A DNA stretch of 64,000 bases. It comes from an uncultured Eubacteriales bacterium. Its GTDB lineage: Bacteria > Bacillota > Clostridia > Christensenellales > CALVMC01. The stretch covers positions 1 through 64,000 of the forward strand of contig CASFOZ010000001.1 of NCBI GenBank assembly GCA_949296455.1. The letters run 5' to 3'. Below are positions 8,143 to 16,504 of the stretch, piece by piece. The stretch's first letter is position 1. Every line of letters begins with the position of its first letter. A model generated the notes under the pieces. It saw only the letters and a program-made list of their open reading frames with translations, did not search any database and was not told the origin of the DNA. A program made the translations under genes and the position numbers.

Positions 8143-11100
8143 TTGTCGTCCCGCTTTTCGCTTTTTACTTCGCTTACATTGCCTAAAATATCGACGCAGT
8201 ATTTTTTTATTTCAGGTATGGTTTTTAAACCTTTCCTTGTTTTATAAGAATTATCGTGATTTATAATGTTGATTGCACCTGATGAAATGTCTATTCCCTG
8301 ATAATAGAAAAGTCCTTCGCTAAGTTGTATTTTTTCCTTATTGCCTTCGATAGCCGGTTCGAGATTAAAAGGACTTTTATCCCTAATATACACTAAATCG
8401 TTTTTATATAGTGTAAATTTAAACTCGTAACTGTCGTCGATAGTATCCCAATCTTCGTACTTTTTTCCTGCACATATAGCTTTATTCGGTAATTTTTTGG
8501 AATAGTAATCTTTTACATATACTGGTACGCAGTAATATTTACCGTCTTTATAGAATATATCCGTCCTTAACATAGGACCGTTGTTTGCAAGGGCTTTGCC
8601 GTCGTTTAAAAGGACATAGTCGGTAATCTTATCGTCAATCCACACCGATTTTACGGGGTTGCCTTGCAGGCCGGATTGAGTAGGTTTATAAAAAGGTTCT
8701 TTAAAAGCTTCTCCTGCATTTCCGTTAAACTGCCGCAATCTTTCAAGGAGCGCTTCATAAAGCAATCTGTCGTCCTTTTTTGCCTTTTCGTTATAACCTG
8801 CTATTGCGCTTTTATCGGCTGTTAATTTAAGTTTTGTAAGTTCTGTTTTTGAAGATGAATATCCTTTATCGATAGCGCGGGCGGAGCGGATAGTTTCCTT
8901 ATGAATGGAACCGGTTGCCTTTCTTTCGGGCATACGGGATACGAAAATCGGTTTAAACTCGTTAATCTCTTTACTTTCATATCCTATTCCGTTAAGTTTA
9001 TCGAGATATTTAACGGCAAGCTTTTCAGGGTTTTCGGAAAGTTTAATATCGAGTTCTTCAACAAATCCCTCGTAAGGTTTCTTCTGGTCTAAATAGAGTT
9101 TATCGTACTCGTCACTTTCCAAAAGGACGCCGTCTGCGTCTGTAAAATAAACTTTTCCTTCATCGAACTTTTTACCGAGTTCTTTTTTTATGTTGTATCT
9201 TGTAATTTTATTGACCATACCGTCGGTTACGCAGGCGATAACGGCGGCGTCCATTGCGTGGTGTTTGTCTCCGTCCGTTCTCACTTTTTTAAGTCCCCAA
9301 ACCTTTCTTAGATATGCGGTAATTCTGCCGTTAACGGTGGTAACCTGTTTCTTTTTATTTTCCAAAGTATCGAGATAGAGATAATCGTTTATTAGATTAA
9401 ATAAAAATCTCGTAATATATTTTGTATCGTTCAAAGTTCTCTGTTTGCTTTCCATTGCGTCTTTTTCGGTAAATGTTTCCCGCAAAAGATTGTTTCTTTT
9501 ATCGATAAACTTATTTAAAGAGTAGTGTGCCGCTATAAAGTCGTTAAAATCATTCCACCTTTTAGCGTCACTTCCAAAGTACTCAAAAGGAATTTTGTTT
9601 CCTTTATCTCTGTTTTCACGGGTTTTGACAAGAACTTTATTTGAATATCTGTCGTCAAAGGAACGGCTGTACGGAATTATATGGTCTACTTCTGCATAAT
9701 CGGGTTCGTTAATTACTCTGTCAAGGTCAAACGGCGTAAGGCTGTATGCGCACTTGCCGCCCTGCTCGTCGTATAATCTGACTTTCATAATCTCTAACGG
9801 AGAAATACTCGATTTATGGAACTTTGAAGCAAGTTCCTGTCTTATACTTTCATACTTCCTTTCTCTGTCGTCGTTTTCTCTTTTTATGTCTTGTCTTTCT
9901 TTATGTGTTTTTGAAAGTTCTCTTGCAAGTTCTATATTAACAGCGCAAGGAGAGCCGTATTTATCTATTATGGAATTTAAAACCTTTATCGTCTGAGATA
10001 CGGAGCGTCTTACAACGGGCGAATTGATTTCGTCAAGTAAACTTTTTAATATACCTTTTCCGTTACCGATATTATGCTCTGCAAGTTCTTCTTCACTTAA
10101 AACTTCTTTGAGATACTTATCGCTAAGTTTTTTTGCTTTTTGCATTCCGCTGTGCATTTTAAAATCAAAGCCTGCACTTGCACATGCTGTATCGTATTTC
10201 TGCCCTTTTTCGAGATATGGTATTATTTTATTCATAGCCTTAACCGACAGTGAGCCGAACTTTGAATAATCTAATTCGAGTAATCCTTCCTTCTCGGAGT
10301 CGGTAAGCAATTTGGTTTCTTCGGTTTCGGAAAATCTTTTAAGTCTTTTTTCGTCGCTTTTGCACTGTGAAATTATTTCCGCAATTTTATCGATTAAAGG
10401 GATATTCCCCTTGTTTTCTTCGTTAAGTTTGCTTCTTATTTCGTAGCTTTGAGCCATTGTCACGAAAACCGCTTTTTCGTATTCGTTCTCGCTCATTTCT
10501 TTTTTTGCACCCTTGTAACTTAACAAATTGAATCTTGCGTCAGTATCTATATTAAGTTGTTTTTTTACCTGTTCATATGTAAGGCTTTTTGCGGTTTTTA
10601 TTTTTTCGAAAAGATACCTTTTCTCTTCGTCTGTCAATGTCCGCTCTTCCCCTTTAATTTTTGTTATTTTCAGATTGTTTATTTTTTGCAACGCCGTAAA
10701 ATAACCGAATGTATAACTTGCTTTCGGCGCTCTGTACTCGTCTTTATAAAACGGGCATTTACCTACGGGGTAATTTTCAATTCTGTATTTGCTGGGATAT
10801 GCGGGACCTTCGTCATAGGACCTTCTCGATTTGAATATTTCAATATATTTTTCCTTAAACTCTTTGCTTATCAGTCCTTGCTGAACTTGCTTTTCTAAAA
10901 TTAATTCGATTTCTTTCAGTAATTCCTTCCTTGCAAAAGTATTCGAATAATTTTTCCCTTTATTTCTTGTATGATATATTCTTTTCCCGTCTTTTATGTC
11001 AAAATACTTAGTATCCTTATAAAGCATTTCGCCGACTGTCCTATATCCTTTTTCGTTGAACAGTTTTTCGTTTTCCTGTACGGCGGCAAGCAGTTTTCCC

Positions 11101-11513
11101 GTATCTTTACTCTTTAATTCGCTTTTCCTTGTAGACTCGAAGCCTCTGTGTTTTACAAAATATCTGAGCAGTGCGTATAATTCTTCCTGCGTTAACTTTC
11201 TGTCTAATCCTTCCGCTCTCAGTTTGTATATGTCGGGAATATTTACATTTTCTATATCCGTATCCTTAAAAGAGTTCAAAAAAAGGGCTCGCACTCGTTC
11301 GGCTCTGTGCGCCCTTCTTCTGAGTCTTCTTCTGAGTCCTCTCGCTTCCCTTCTTTTTGCTGCGCCTGTCGTTCCGTCTTTCGGATTTTCGGCAGCTTCA
11401 AAAATTCTCGAACCTAATCCTAATAGTTTTTGCGGCTCGCCTGTTTTGTTACATTCGTAAGCAGCCCAACCTACCGATGTTACCCCTATATCCAATCCTA
11501 TTCTGTACTTCAT
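8130..11513 (-). CDS. cas9: CRISPR-associated endonuclease Cas9, subtype II-C
   Basis: A 1127-residue RNA-guided DNA endonuclease. RuvC-I is at the start (GLDIGVTSVGW, Asp8). The arginine-rich bridge helix spans about 54-74, REC about 80-500. RuvC-II is VNIELARELS (Glu528). HNH lies at about 585-650 with EVDHIIPYSRSFDD (Asp610, His611) and Asn625. RuvC-III is HHAMDAAVIAC (His752, Asp755), and the PAM-interacting C-terminal part is about 850-1127. All catalytic residues are present. Length is near that of the compact Neisseria Cas9 (1082). A ribosome site AGGGGG precedes the ATG. The gene heads the cas9-cas1-cas2 operon, with the tracrRNA gene about 190 bp upstream on the same strand. Confidence 0.97.
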   Translation of the reverse strand: MKYRIGLDIGVTSVGWAAYECNKTGEPQKLLGLGSRIFEAAENPKDGTTGAAKRREARGLRRRLRRRAHRAERVRALFLNSFKDTDIENVNIPDIYKLRAEGLDRKLTQEELYALLRYFVKHRGFESTRKSELKSKDTGKLLAAVQENEKLFNEKGYRTVGEMLYKDTKYFDIKDGKRIYHTRNKGKNYSNTFARKELLKEIELILEKQVQQGLISKEFKEKYIEIFKSRRSYDEGPAYPSKYRIENYPVGKCPFYKDEYRAPKASYTFGYFTALQKINNLKITKIKGEERTLTDEEKRYLFEKIKTAKSLTYEQVKKQLNIDTDARFNLLSYKGAKKEMSENEYEKAVFVTMAQSYEIRSKLNEENKGNIPLIDKIAEIISQCKSDEKRLKRFSETEETKLLTDSEKEGLLELDYSKFGSLSVKAMNKIIPYLEKGQKYDTACASAGFDFKMHSGMQKAKKLSDKYLKEVLSEEELAEHNIGNGKGILKSLLDEINSPVVRRSVSQTIKVLNSIIDKYGSPCAVNIELARELSKTHKERQDIKRENDDRERKYESIRQELASKFHKSSISPLEIMKVRLYDEQGGKCAYSLTPFDLDRVINEPDYAEVDHIIPYSRSFDDRYSNKVLVKTRENRDKGNKIPFEYFGSDAKRWNDFNDFIAAHYSLNKFIDKRNNLLRETFTEKDAMESKQRTLNDTKYITRFLFNLINDYLYLDTLENKKKQVTTVNGRITAYLRKVWGLKKVRTDGDKHHAMDAAVIACVTDGMVNKITRYNIKKELGKKFDEGKVYFTDADGVLLESDEYDKLYLDQKKPYEGFVEELDIKLSENPEKLAVKYLDKLNGIGYESKEINEFKPIFVSRMPERKATGSIHKETIRSARAIDKGYSSSKTELTKLKLTADKSAIAGYNEKAKKDDRLLYEALLERLRQFNGNAGEAFKEPFYKPTQSGLQGNPVKSVWIDDKITDYVLLNDGKALANNGPMLRTDIFYKDGKYYCVPVYVKDYYSKKLPNKAICAGKKYEDWDTIDDSYEFKFTLYKNDLVYIRDKSPFNLEPAIEGNKEKIQLSEGLFYYQGIDISSGAINIINHDNSYKTRKGLKTIPEIKKYCVDILGNVSEVKSEKRDDKWDS

Positions 11514-11554
11514 ATTTCCCCCTGATTTTTATCCCTACTTAAATATAAATTTTA

Positions 11555-11668
11555 TTTAATTTTAAGTTCAGCATATTAATTAATTTAAGTTCAATATATT
11601 AACCTAAATTAAACATATTAGTTAATTTCAGTTCAGTACCTTATTTAATTTAAGTTCAGACTGTCAGT
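11555..11668. repeat. Imperfect tandem repeats between tracrRNA and cas9
   Basis: Five degenerate copies of a 23-26 bp unit, roughly TTAATTTAAGTTCAGTATAT, occupy 11555-11580, 11581-11604, 11605-11622 (short), 11623-11645 and 11646-11668. The core AAGTTCA or CAGTTCA recurs at near-constant spacing. They fill the region that should hold the cas9 promoter or leader. Function unknown; a regulator-binding cluster or simple slippage are both possible. Confidence 0.6.
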
Positions 11669-11699
11669 TAATTTTAAATTTTAAAAACTTATTAAAAAT

Positions 11700-11802
11700 C
11701 CTTTGTATATAAGATGTCCCTGCATAAAACAGGGACAGAGCTTTACGGGAAAATTCCCTTATTTTAGTAACCTTTAAATTTTTGGTATGGTATAAAGTTA
11801 CT
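11700..11802 (-). ncRNA. tracrRNA of the type II-C system
   Basis: The anti-repeat is 11761-11796: on the plus strand it matches the CRISPR repeat at 31 of 36 positions, so the minus-strand RNA can pair with crRNA. Mismatches at repeat positions 9-10 would form the internal bulge. Downstream on the minus strand come AAAATAAGG, a nexus hairpin GGGAATTTTCCC (11747-11758), the stretch AAAGCTCT and a 7-bp stem GTCCCTG/CAGGGAC (11716-11736) ending in ATCTTAT. The order and the AATAAGG...GCTCTG..CCC...GGG.CATC pattern closely resemble the Neisseria meningitidis tracrRNA. The exact 3' end is uncertain; a T5 lies at 11694-11698. Confidence 0.9.
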
Positions 11803-11808
11803 GATATT

Positions 11809-11837
11809 ATTTTACAATAAATATCTTATTTTGTCAA
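11809..11837 (-). promoter_or_regulatory. tracrRNA promoter
   Basis: On the minus strand, TTGACA (11832-11837) is followed after 17 bp by TAAAAT (11809-11814). A start about 7 nt later, near 11802, lies just ahead of the anti-repeat. It is close to a consensus vegetative promoter. Confidence 0.8.
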
Positions 11838-11993
11838 TATTTGTTTAAAAATTTATTTTCAAATTTGCGGAACGATAACAATTATTTCCTTTTTCTGTTT
11901 ACTTTCCTTTTAAAATTTTTTATTCGCTTAAAAAATTTTTATATTTTATGCTTGCTTTTTATCTTTTAATTTATATTATAGTCTTATATAACA

Positions 11994-12025
11994 ATATATT
12001 GTTTTAAACTATATATTGTTTTAAA
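11994..12025 (+). repeat. Twin direct repeat upstream of XRE gene
   Basis: Two identical 15-bp copies of ATATATTGTTTTAAA (11994-12008, 12011-12025), 17 bp apart, lie about 50 bp before the XRE regulator gene. Such a pair could be an autoregulatory operator, but the surroundings are very AT-rich. Apart from this pair and the tracrRNA promoter, the stretch 11838-12075 shows nothing clear. Confidence 0.4.
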
Positions 12026-12075
12026 AAATATATTATTTAAATTATTTTTTTAAATATTTTACTATAAGTTTAATA

Positions 12076-12318
12076 ATGAACAATGTAAACAGAGCATTAG
12101 CTTTAAGAATTTCAGAATTATTGCAAAGTCAAGGTATTACTCAATACAAACTTGCAATAAAGAGCGGAATTACTCATTCTACTTTAAAAAATATAATGCA
12201 TGAAACTGTTAAAGATAATCTTTTATCGACAGTTATTTTAATTGCGCGCGGATTTGATATGACTGTCTGCGAATTTCTTGACAGTCCCCTTTTCTCGGAA
12301 GAAAATCTCGATATATAG
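12076..12318 (+). CDS. XRE-family helix-turn-helix regulator
   Basis: An 80-residue protein that is little more than one Cro/C1-type HTH. Helices 2-3 (ITQYKLAIKSGITHSTLKNIM) are preceded by RISELLQSQG, with a closing helix STVILIARGFDMTVCEFLD. No ribosome site is visible. A TATAAG 7 bp before the ATG raises the chance of a leaderless transcript. It stands between the CRISPR locus and a small group of accessory genes. It could control those or itself through the repeat at 11994-12025. Confidence 0.85.
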   Translation: MNNVNRALALRISELLQSQGITQYKLAIKSGITHSTLKNIMHETVKDNLLSTVILIARGFDMTVCEFLDSPLFSEENLDI

Positions 12319-12438
12319 TTTTGCATACCATATAAATAGTTTTCATTTTTTAGAATTTTCCATACAAATATTTGATTCTAAAATTTATAATAAAATAGTA
12401 AATGGAAAAAATAAGCAAATTCTGTGCTTTTTTTTACA

Positions 12439-12496
12439 TTGAAATAAAGTTTTATTTAATGTATAATAATACCAAACAAATTTTAAAAAGGAGCCT
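12439..12496 (+). promoter_or_regulatory. Promoter and RBS for the 139-residue gene
   Basis: TTGAAA at 12439-12444, then 17 bp, then TATAAT at 12462-12467. An AAAGGAG ribosome site follows shortly before the ATG at 12503. Confidence 0.6.
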
Positions 12497-12502
12497 AAAG
12501 AA

Positions 12503-12922
12503 ATGGAAAAACAATATAAATCAATGACAGAAGAATTAATAGAAAAAGCAAGCAAACAAAAACCAAAAGAAGAAAAGAAAATGGAAAATGTTCAATACAT
12601 TTTAATGGACGAAGAAGTTATGCTTAATTCCGGAGAAGATTATGATTTGGAATTGATGTATAAGGCATTTGATAAAGTTTTTACGGAAGCAGGATATAAG
12701 AAAAACGAGAATGTTACCGAAGGTGTTGAATATTACGGTTGTAATGATTTACCGAAAACTTTTGGTGTAAGTTGGCAACTAAAAGCCCAAAATTGGTTTT
12801 TACCGTACTGTAAAAAATGGATTTGGACTTGTATAAACCCGGACGGAGAAATAGAAGTATTTGATAAATTGGAAAGATTAAGAGAAAGGGATAAATTATG
12901 GAAAAAGAATATTGGGCAATAA
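12503..12922 (+). CDS. Uncharacterised accessory protein
   Basis: A 139-residue soluble protein. The first 30 residues are a charged, lysine-rich helix (MTEELIEKASKQKPKEEKK). The remainder is a compact acidic domain with many aromatics, for example FGVSWQLKAQNWFLPY and KKWIWTCINPDGEIEVF. I do not recognise the family. It has a good promoter and ribosome site. Its last 25 bases overlap a VapD-like start codon, an arrangement typical of translationally coupled pairs such as toxin-antitoxin modules. That role is only a suggestion. Confidence 0.65.
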   Translation: MEKQYKSMTEELIEKASKQKPKEEKKMENVQYILMDEEVMLNSGEDYDLELMYKAFDKVFTEAGYKKNENVTEGVEYYGCNDLPKTFGVSWQLKAQNWFLPYCKKWIWTCINPDGEIEVFDKLERLRERDKLWKKNIGQ

Positions 12923-12981
12923 ACTTTGATCTCGATACAAAAGAAATGGAAAATACAGGCAAATATAAGGACAATTTTTAG
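12898..12981 (+). pseudogene. VapD-like N-terminal stub
   Basis: Twenty-seven codons begin with an ATG inside the end of the preceding gene and stop at TAG 12979-12981. The start reads YWAINFDLDTKEM, resembling the first strand of VapD, a Cas2-related toxic RNase that begins with YAIxFDLDT-type sequence and normally has 90-100 residues. I see no continuation of VapD in other frames downstream, so it is a truncated remnant if the likeness is real. Confidence 0.4.
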
Positions 12982-13092
12982 TTTGCATATTAAATACAGC
13001 TGTTTTTAATAATAGATATAAAGATAAATTAATTAAATACACCGACAGACAACAAGAAAAAACAAATAAAAAAATAAATAAAGAATGAAAAT

Positions 13093-13881
13093 ATGAAAGA
13101 AGAAATTTTAAATAGTCTGTATAATAAATATCTTAAATTAAAAGAAAACAGAAATGTTTCTAATGCTGAGAAAGAACGGTTCTATAATGAACTGTCTATT
13201 GCCATAAGCTATGATTCAAACGCAATAGAAGGAAATACTTTTACTTACGATGAAACAAGGCTCTTAATAAAAGAAGGAGTAACAACAAACTTAAGAAGTT
13301 TCAGAGAACACCAAGAAATAATAGGTCATAAAAACGCATTTGATTTTATCTATAATTCATTAAAAAATAAAGAATTAATTTTAGATTTGAATTTTATAAA
13401 AAAAATTCACAAACTTGTATTATCGCAAAATGAAGAAGCCGGTAAAATAAGAAAAAGTAAAGTTTTTATCGGTAATCCCTTCGATATAAAATATAAACCT
13501 ACCGAACCGGAAAATGTAGAAAATGAATTGCAGATTTTAATAGATGTTATTAATAAAACAATGAATTTTTATAAACAAAAGAATTTTGATTATACTGAAA
13601 AAGATATAGATAACATTTTTACGGAAATAGCACAGCACCATATAGAATTTGAAATGATACACCCTTTTATTGACGGTAACGGCAGGGTTGGAAGACTTAT
13701 TTTAAATTTAGAACTTATTAATTTAGGTTTTATTCCCATAGATATTAAAAACGAAGAAAAGTCTGAGTATTATAAAGGTTTTACTGAATATCAAAAAAAT
13801 AACAATATTAATTTGATGAAAAATATTGTTATTACTAACGAAGAAAGAAGTTTGTCTTTATGGATAGAAAACTTTAATTAA
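13093..13881 (+). CDS. Fic/DOC family protein (AMP transferase type)
   Basis: A 262-residue Fic protein. The catalytic loop HPFIDGNGRVGR is complete: His transfers the AMP, and the GNGR part binds the nucleotide phosphates. An N-terminal SNAIEGNTF matches the inhibitory helix motif (S/T)xxxE(G/N) that folds into the active site, so this is an N-terminally autoinhibited class II Fic that needs no separate antitoxin. Helical Fic core about residues 95-210. The ribosome site is weak. It sits alone after the VapD stub in an AT-rich accessory segment. Its target is unknown. Confidence 0.9.
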   Translation: MKEEILNSLYNKYLKLKENRNVSNAEKERFYNELSIAISYDSNAIEGNTFTYDETRLLIKEGVTTNLRSFREHQEIIGHKNAFDFIYNSLKNKELILDLNFIKKIHKLVLSQNEEAGKIRKSKVFIGNPFDIKYKPTEPENVENELQILIDVINKTMNFYKQKNFDYTEKDIDNIFTEIAQHHIEFEMIHPFIDGNGRVGRLILNLELINLGFIPIDIKNEEKSEYYKGFTEYQKNNNINLMKNIVITNEERSLSLWIENFN

Positions 13882-14114
13882 AATTCATAAATAAACATTA
13901 ATAATTTTTTTTATTTTTAAATTTAAAAATTTTCAGGCGGAAAAACCATAAAGTAAAATCATATACGGGCAATCCGTGTACGGTAAGTGTTCTGTTTTTA
14001 ATCGAAATGATAAAGATATTTTTAAATTAATGCTTGCAAATACTATATTCAAATTAATATGTTAATATTAATTATTTATTTGTTTTTTTGTATTAAAACT
14101 CCGTTTATTAACTA

Positions 14115-14166
14115 TTGAATTACTCTTTTTTTTATTGTATAATAAAACTATGATATTTTAAGGAGG
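14115..14166 (+). promoter_or_regulatory. Promoter and RBS of enoate-reductase-like gene
   Basis: TTGAAT at 14115-14120, 17 bp, TATAAT at 14138-14143, then AAGGAGG just before the ATG at 14172. The rest of the 13882-14171 gap is AT-rich with no further signal. Confidence 0.65.
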
Positions 14167-14171
14167 AAATT

Positions 14172-16226
14172 ATGGATAAAAAATACGAACCTCTTTTTAC
14201 GCCTTGGAAAATCGGCAATGTTGAAATTAAAAACAGAATTGTTCTTTGTCCTATGGGCGGAACTTCGCTGTTCGGGTGGATGGAGCCTAATCATTTCGAT
14301 AAAGAATCTGCAAACTTTTTTATTGAAAGAGCAAAAAACAATGTAGGTTTAATTATTCCCGGAATTGCGCCATTAAGAGACCTTATCGGCAGAAGGTGGC
14401 TTTATAAAAACAAAGGAATGTTTAAAAAGCTTAAACTGTTTATGGACGAAATTCATAAAACGGGCGCTAAACTTTTTGTTCAGCTGACGGCAGGTTTCGG
14501 GCGTTCGTTTGCAATTACACAGCCTTTAACCATACTTATGAAAAGTAAAATTTTAGGTGCATTGGCAAAACCGATAATAGACCCGCAATACATATGCGCT
14601 TCACCAAGCGAACTTCCGTCACGGTGGGCGGAAGATATAAAATGCAGAGCTATTAAAGTCAAGGAAATAAAACAGATGATTTACGCATTTGCCGAAACAT
14701 CACGCCTTTGCAAGGAAGCGGGAGTTGACGGAGTGGAAGTTCACGCAGTGCACGAAGGATATCTTCTTGACCAGTTCACCCTGCCTTACACTAACAAGAG
14801 AACGGACGAATACGGCGGAAGTTTTGAAAACCGCTATCGTTTCCCCGTCGAAGTAGTCAAAGCCATAAAAGAAAAGTGCGGAACAGACTTCCCCGTATCG
14901 TTAAGGTATTCGGTAATAAGTAAAACCAAGGACTTTGGAGTCGGAGCCGTTCCCGGCGAAGAATACACGGAAATCGGCAGAGATATAAAAGAGAGCGAAA
15001 AGGCTGCAAAGTATCTGCAAGACGCAGGTTACGATATGCTTAACGCAGATAACGGAACATACGACGCTTGGTACTGGTCGCATCCCCCTGCTTATATGCC
15101 GAAAAACTGCAATCTTGACGATGTTGCGCATATTAAAAAGTTTGTGGACATTCCCGTTGTGTGTGCAGGTCGTATGGAAGCGGATATAGGCGCAAAAGCG
15201 ATTAAGGACGGAAAAATCGATGCGGTAGGCGTAGCAAGACAGTTTTTAACCGACGGCGAATGGGTAACCAAACTTATGGAAGGAAGAGAAGAAGATATTC
15301 AGCCTTGCATATGCTGTCATAATGCTTGCTTTGCTATGGCGCATTACAAAGGGGTTGCAAACGACGAAGCTTTTGACGACGCAAAGCATATGGCTCGCTG
15401 TGCGCTTAATCCTCAGACAATGCAAAAAAGCAAATATGAAATAAAGCCGGCTAAAAAGGTTAAAAATATAGCGGTTATCGGAGGCGGTATAGGCGGTATG
15501 GAAACTGCCCGTATAGCTTCTTTAAGAGGTCATAAAGTTACGATATACGAAAAAAGCGATAAACTCGGCGGCGTATTCATACCTGCTGCTGCACCCGACT
15601 TTAAAGAAAAAGACAAAGAACTTATCGAATGGTACAAAAGACAAATTTCAAAACTTCCAATCGAAGTAAAACTCAATAGCGAAATAACCGATTTAAAATC
15701 TCTTGACGCAGATAAGATAATAGTTGCAACCGGTTCTGTTCCCAAAAAAGCACCTGTAAAAGGAATAGAAAAAAGCATTGAGGCAATAGAATATTTGAAT
15801 AACGAAAAGAGCGTAGGCGAAAATGTAGTTGTAATCGGCGGCGGTCTTACAGGCTGCGAAATTGCATACGACCTTTACAATAAAGGCAAAAAGCCCGTTA
15901 TAGTCGAAATGAAAAACGATCTTATGGCGGTAAGAGGAATATGTCTTGCAAACTCTTCTTATTTAAGAGACTTTTTCAATGCAAACAAGGTTCCCGTATA
16001 TCTTGAAAGTAAGGTTTCGGAAATTAAAGACGGTTCTGTTATAATTACCGATAAAAACGGTAAGAGTACGGAAATCAACGCAGACAGCGTAATAGTTTCC
16101 ATAGGTTACAATCCTGCGCCTAAATTCAAAAAATCAGGTAAAGTAATAATTGTGGGCGACGCTGATAAGGTAGGAAATTTAAGAACGGTAATATGGCGTG
16201 CCTGGAAAGTTGCCGAAAAATTATAA
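14172..16226 (+). CDS. NADH:flavin oxidoreductase, 2-enoate/dienoyl-CoA reductase type
   Basis: A 684-residue enzyme of the old-yellow-enzyme superfamily with three cofactors. Residues 1-375 form the FMN TIM barrel; HAVHEGYLLDQFTLPYTNKR and TDEYGGSFENRYRF are family hallmarks. Cys379, Cys382, Cys386 and Cys410 should hold a 4Fe-4S cluster. Residues 432-684 are a two-dinucleotide module with GGGIGGMETA for FAD and GGGLTGCEIA for NAD(P)H. Relatives reduce unsaturated acids or their CoA esters, including cinnamate-type enoates and bile-acid intermediates (BaiCD/BaiH). The substrate cannot be told from sequence. It is a single-gene unit with its own promoter and terminator, and probably an electron sink in anaerobic metabolism. 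Confidence 0.88.
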   Translation: MDKKYEPLFTPWKIGNVEIKNRIVLCPMGGTSLFGWMEPNHFDKESANFFIERAKNNVGLIIPGIAPLRDLIGRRWLYKNKGMFKKLKLFMDEIHKTGAKLFVQLTAGFGRSFAITQPLTILMKSKILGALAKPIIDPQYICASPSELPSRWAEDIKCRAIKVKEIKQMIYAFAETSRLCKEAGVDGVEVHAVHEGYLLDQFTLPYTNKRTDEYGGSFENRYRFPVEVVKAIKEKCGTDFPVSLRYSVISKTKDFGVGAVPGEEYTEIGRDIKESEKAAKYLQDAGYDMLNADNGTYDAWYWSHPPAYMPKNCNLDDVAHIKKFVDIPVVCAGRMEADIGAKAIKDGKIDAVGVARQFLTDGEWVTKLMEGREEDIQPCICCHNACFAMAHYKGVANDEAFDDAKHMARCALNPQTMQKSKYEIKPAKKVKNIAVIGGGIGGMETARIASLRGHKVTIYEKSDKLGGVFIPAAAPDFKEKDKELIEWYKRQISKLPIEVKLNSEITDLKSLDADKIIVATGSVPKKAPVKGIEKSIEAIEYLNNEKSVGENVVVIGGGLTGCEIAYDLYNKGKKPVIVEMKNDLMAVRGICLANSSYLRDFFNANKVPVYLESKVSEIKDGSVIITDKNGKSTEINADSVIVSIGYNPAPKFKKSGKVIIVGDADKVGNLRTVIWRAWKVAEKL

Positions 16227-16252
16227 TTAATTTTCTAAAAACCAAAAGTTTT

Positions 16253-16280
16253 AAAAAGCCGATTACATATCGGCTTTTTT
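16253..16280 (+). terminator. Terminator after enoate-reductase-like gene
   Basis: Stem AAAAAGCCGAT/ATCGGCTTTTT (16253-16263, 16269-16279) with a 5-nt loop, followed by further T residues. Confidence 0.85.
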
Positions 16281-16430
16281 TATTTACTTATTTGTAACTT
16301 TTTTTCGATATATTTTAAAATCGGTTTTATGCCCTACTCTTTTAATAATTTAAATAAATTGGGTCAAATGCAAGCGTAGTTTTTTTTATAAAATAAATTG
16401 AAATTTTAAAATGTTTTTAGTTTAACCGTA

Positions 16431-16487
16431 TTGACAAAAGCGAATAAATATAATAATATATATACACCACCCCCGTGGGGTATATTA
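16431..16487 (+). promoter_or_regulatory. copA promoter with CsoR-like operator
   Basis: TTGACA 16431-16436, 17 bp, TAATAT 16454-16459. Over the expected start site lies CACCACCCCCGTGGGGTATA (16464-16483). This is close to the core of the published Mycobacterium tuberculosis CsoR operator, CCACCCCCAGTGGGGT. A CsoR family gene follows copA. Copper-free CsoR would cover the start site; copper would release it. Confidence 0.75.
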
Positions 16488-16504
16488 AATTGAGCGGTGA
16501 AAAT

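Noticed and set aside
11761-11796. Orphan CRISPR repeat upstream of cas9
   Set aside because: It differs from the repeat at 5 of 36 positions, stands alone, and is followed on the minus strand by nexus and terminal hairpins, so it is the tracrRNA anti-repeat.
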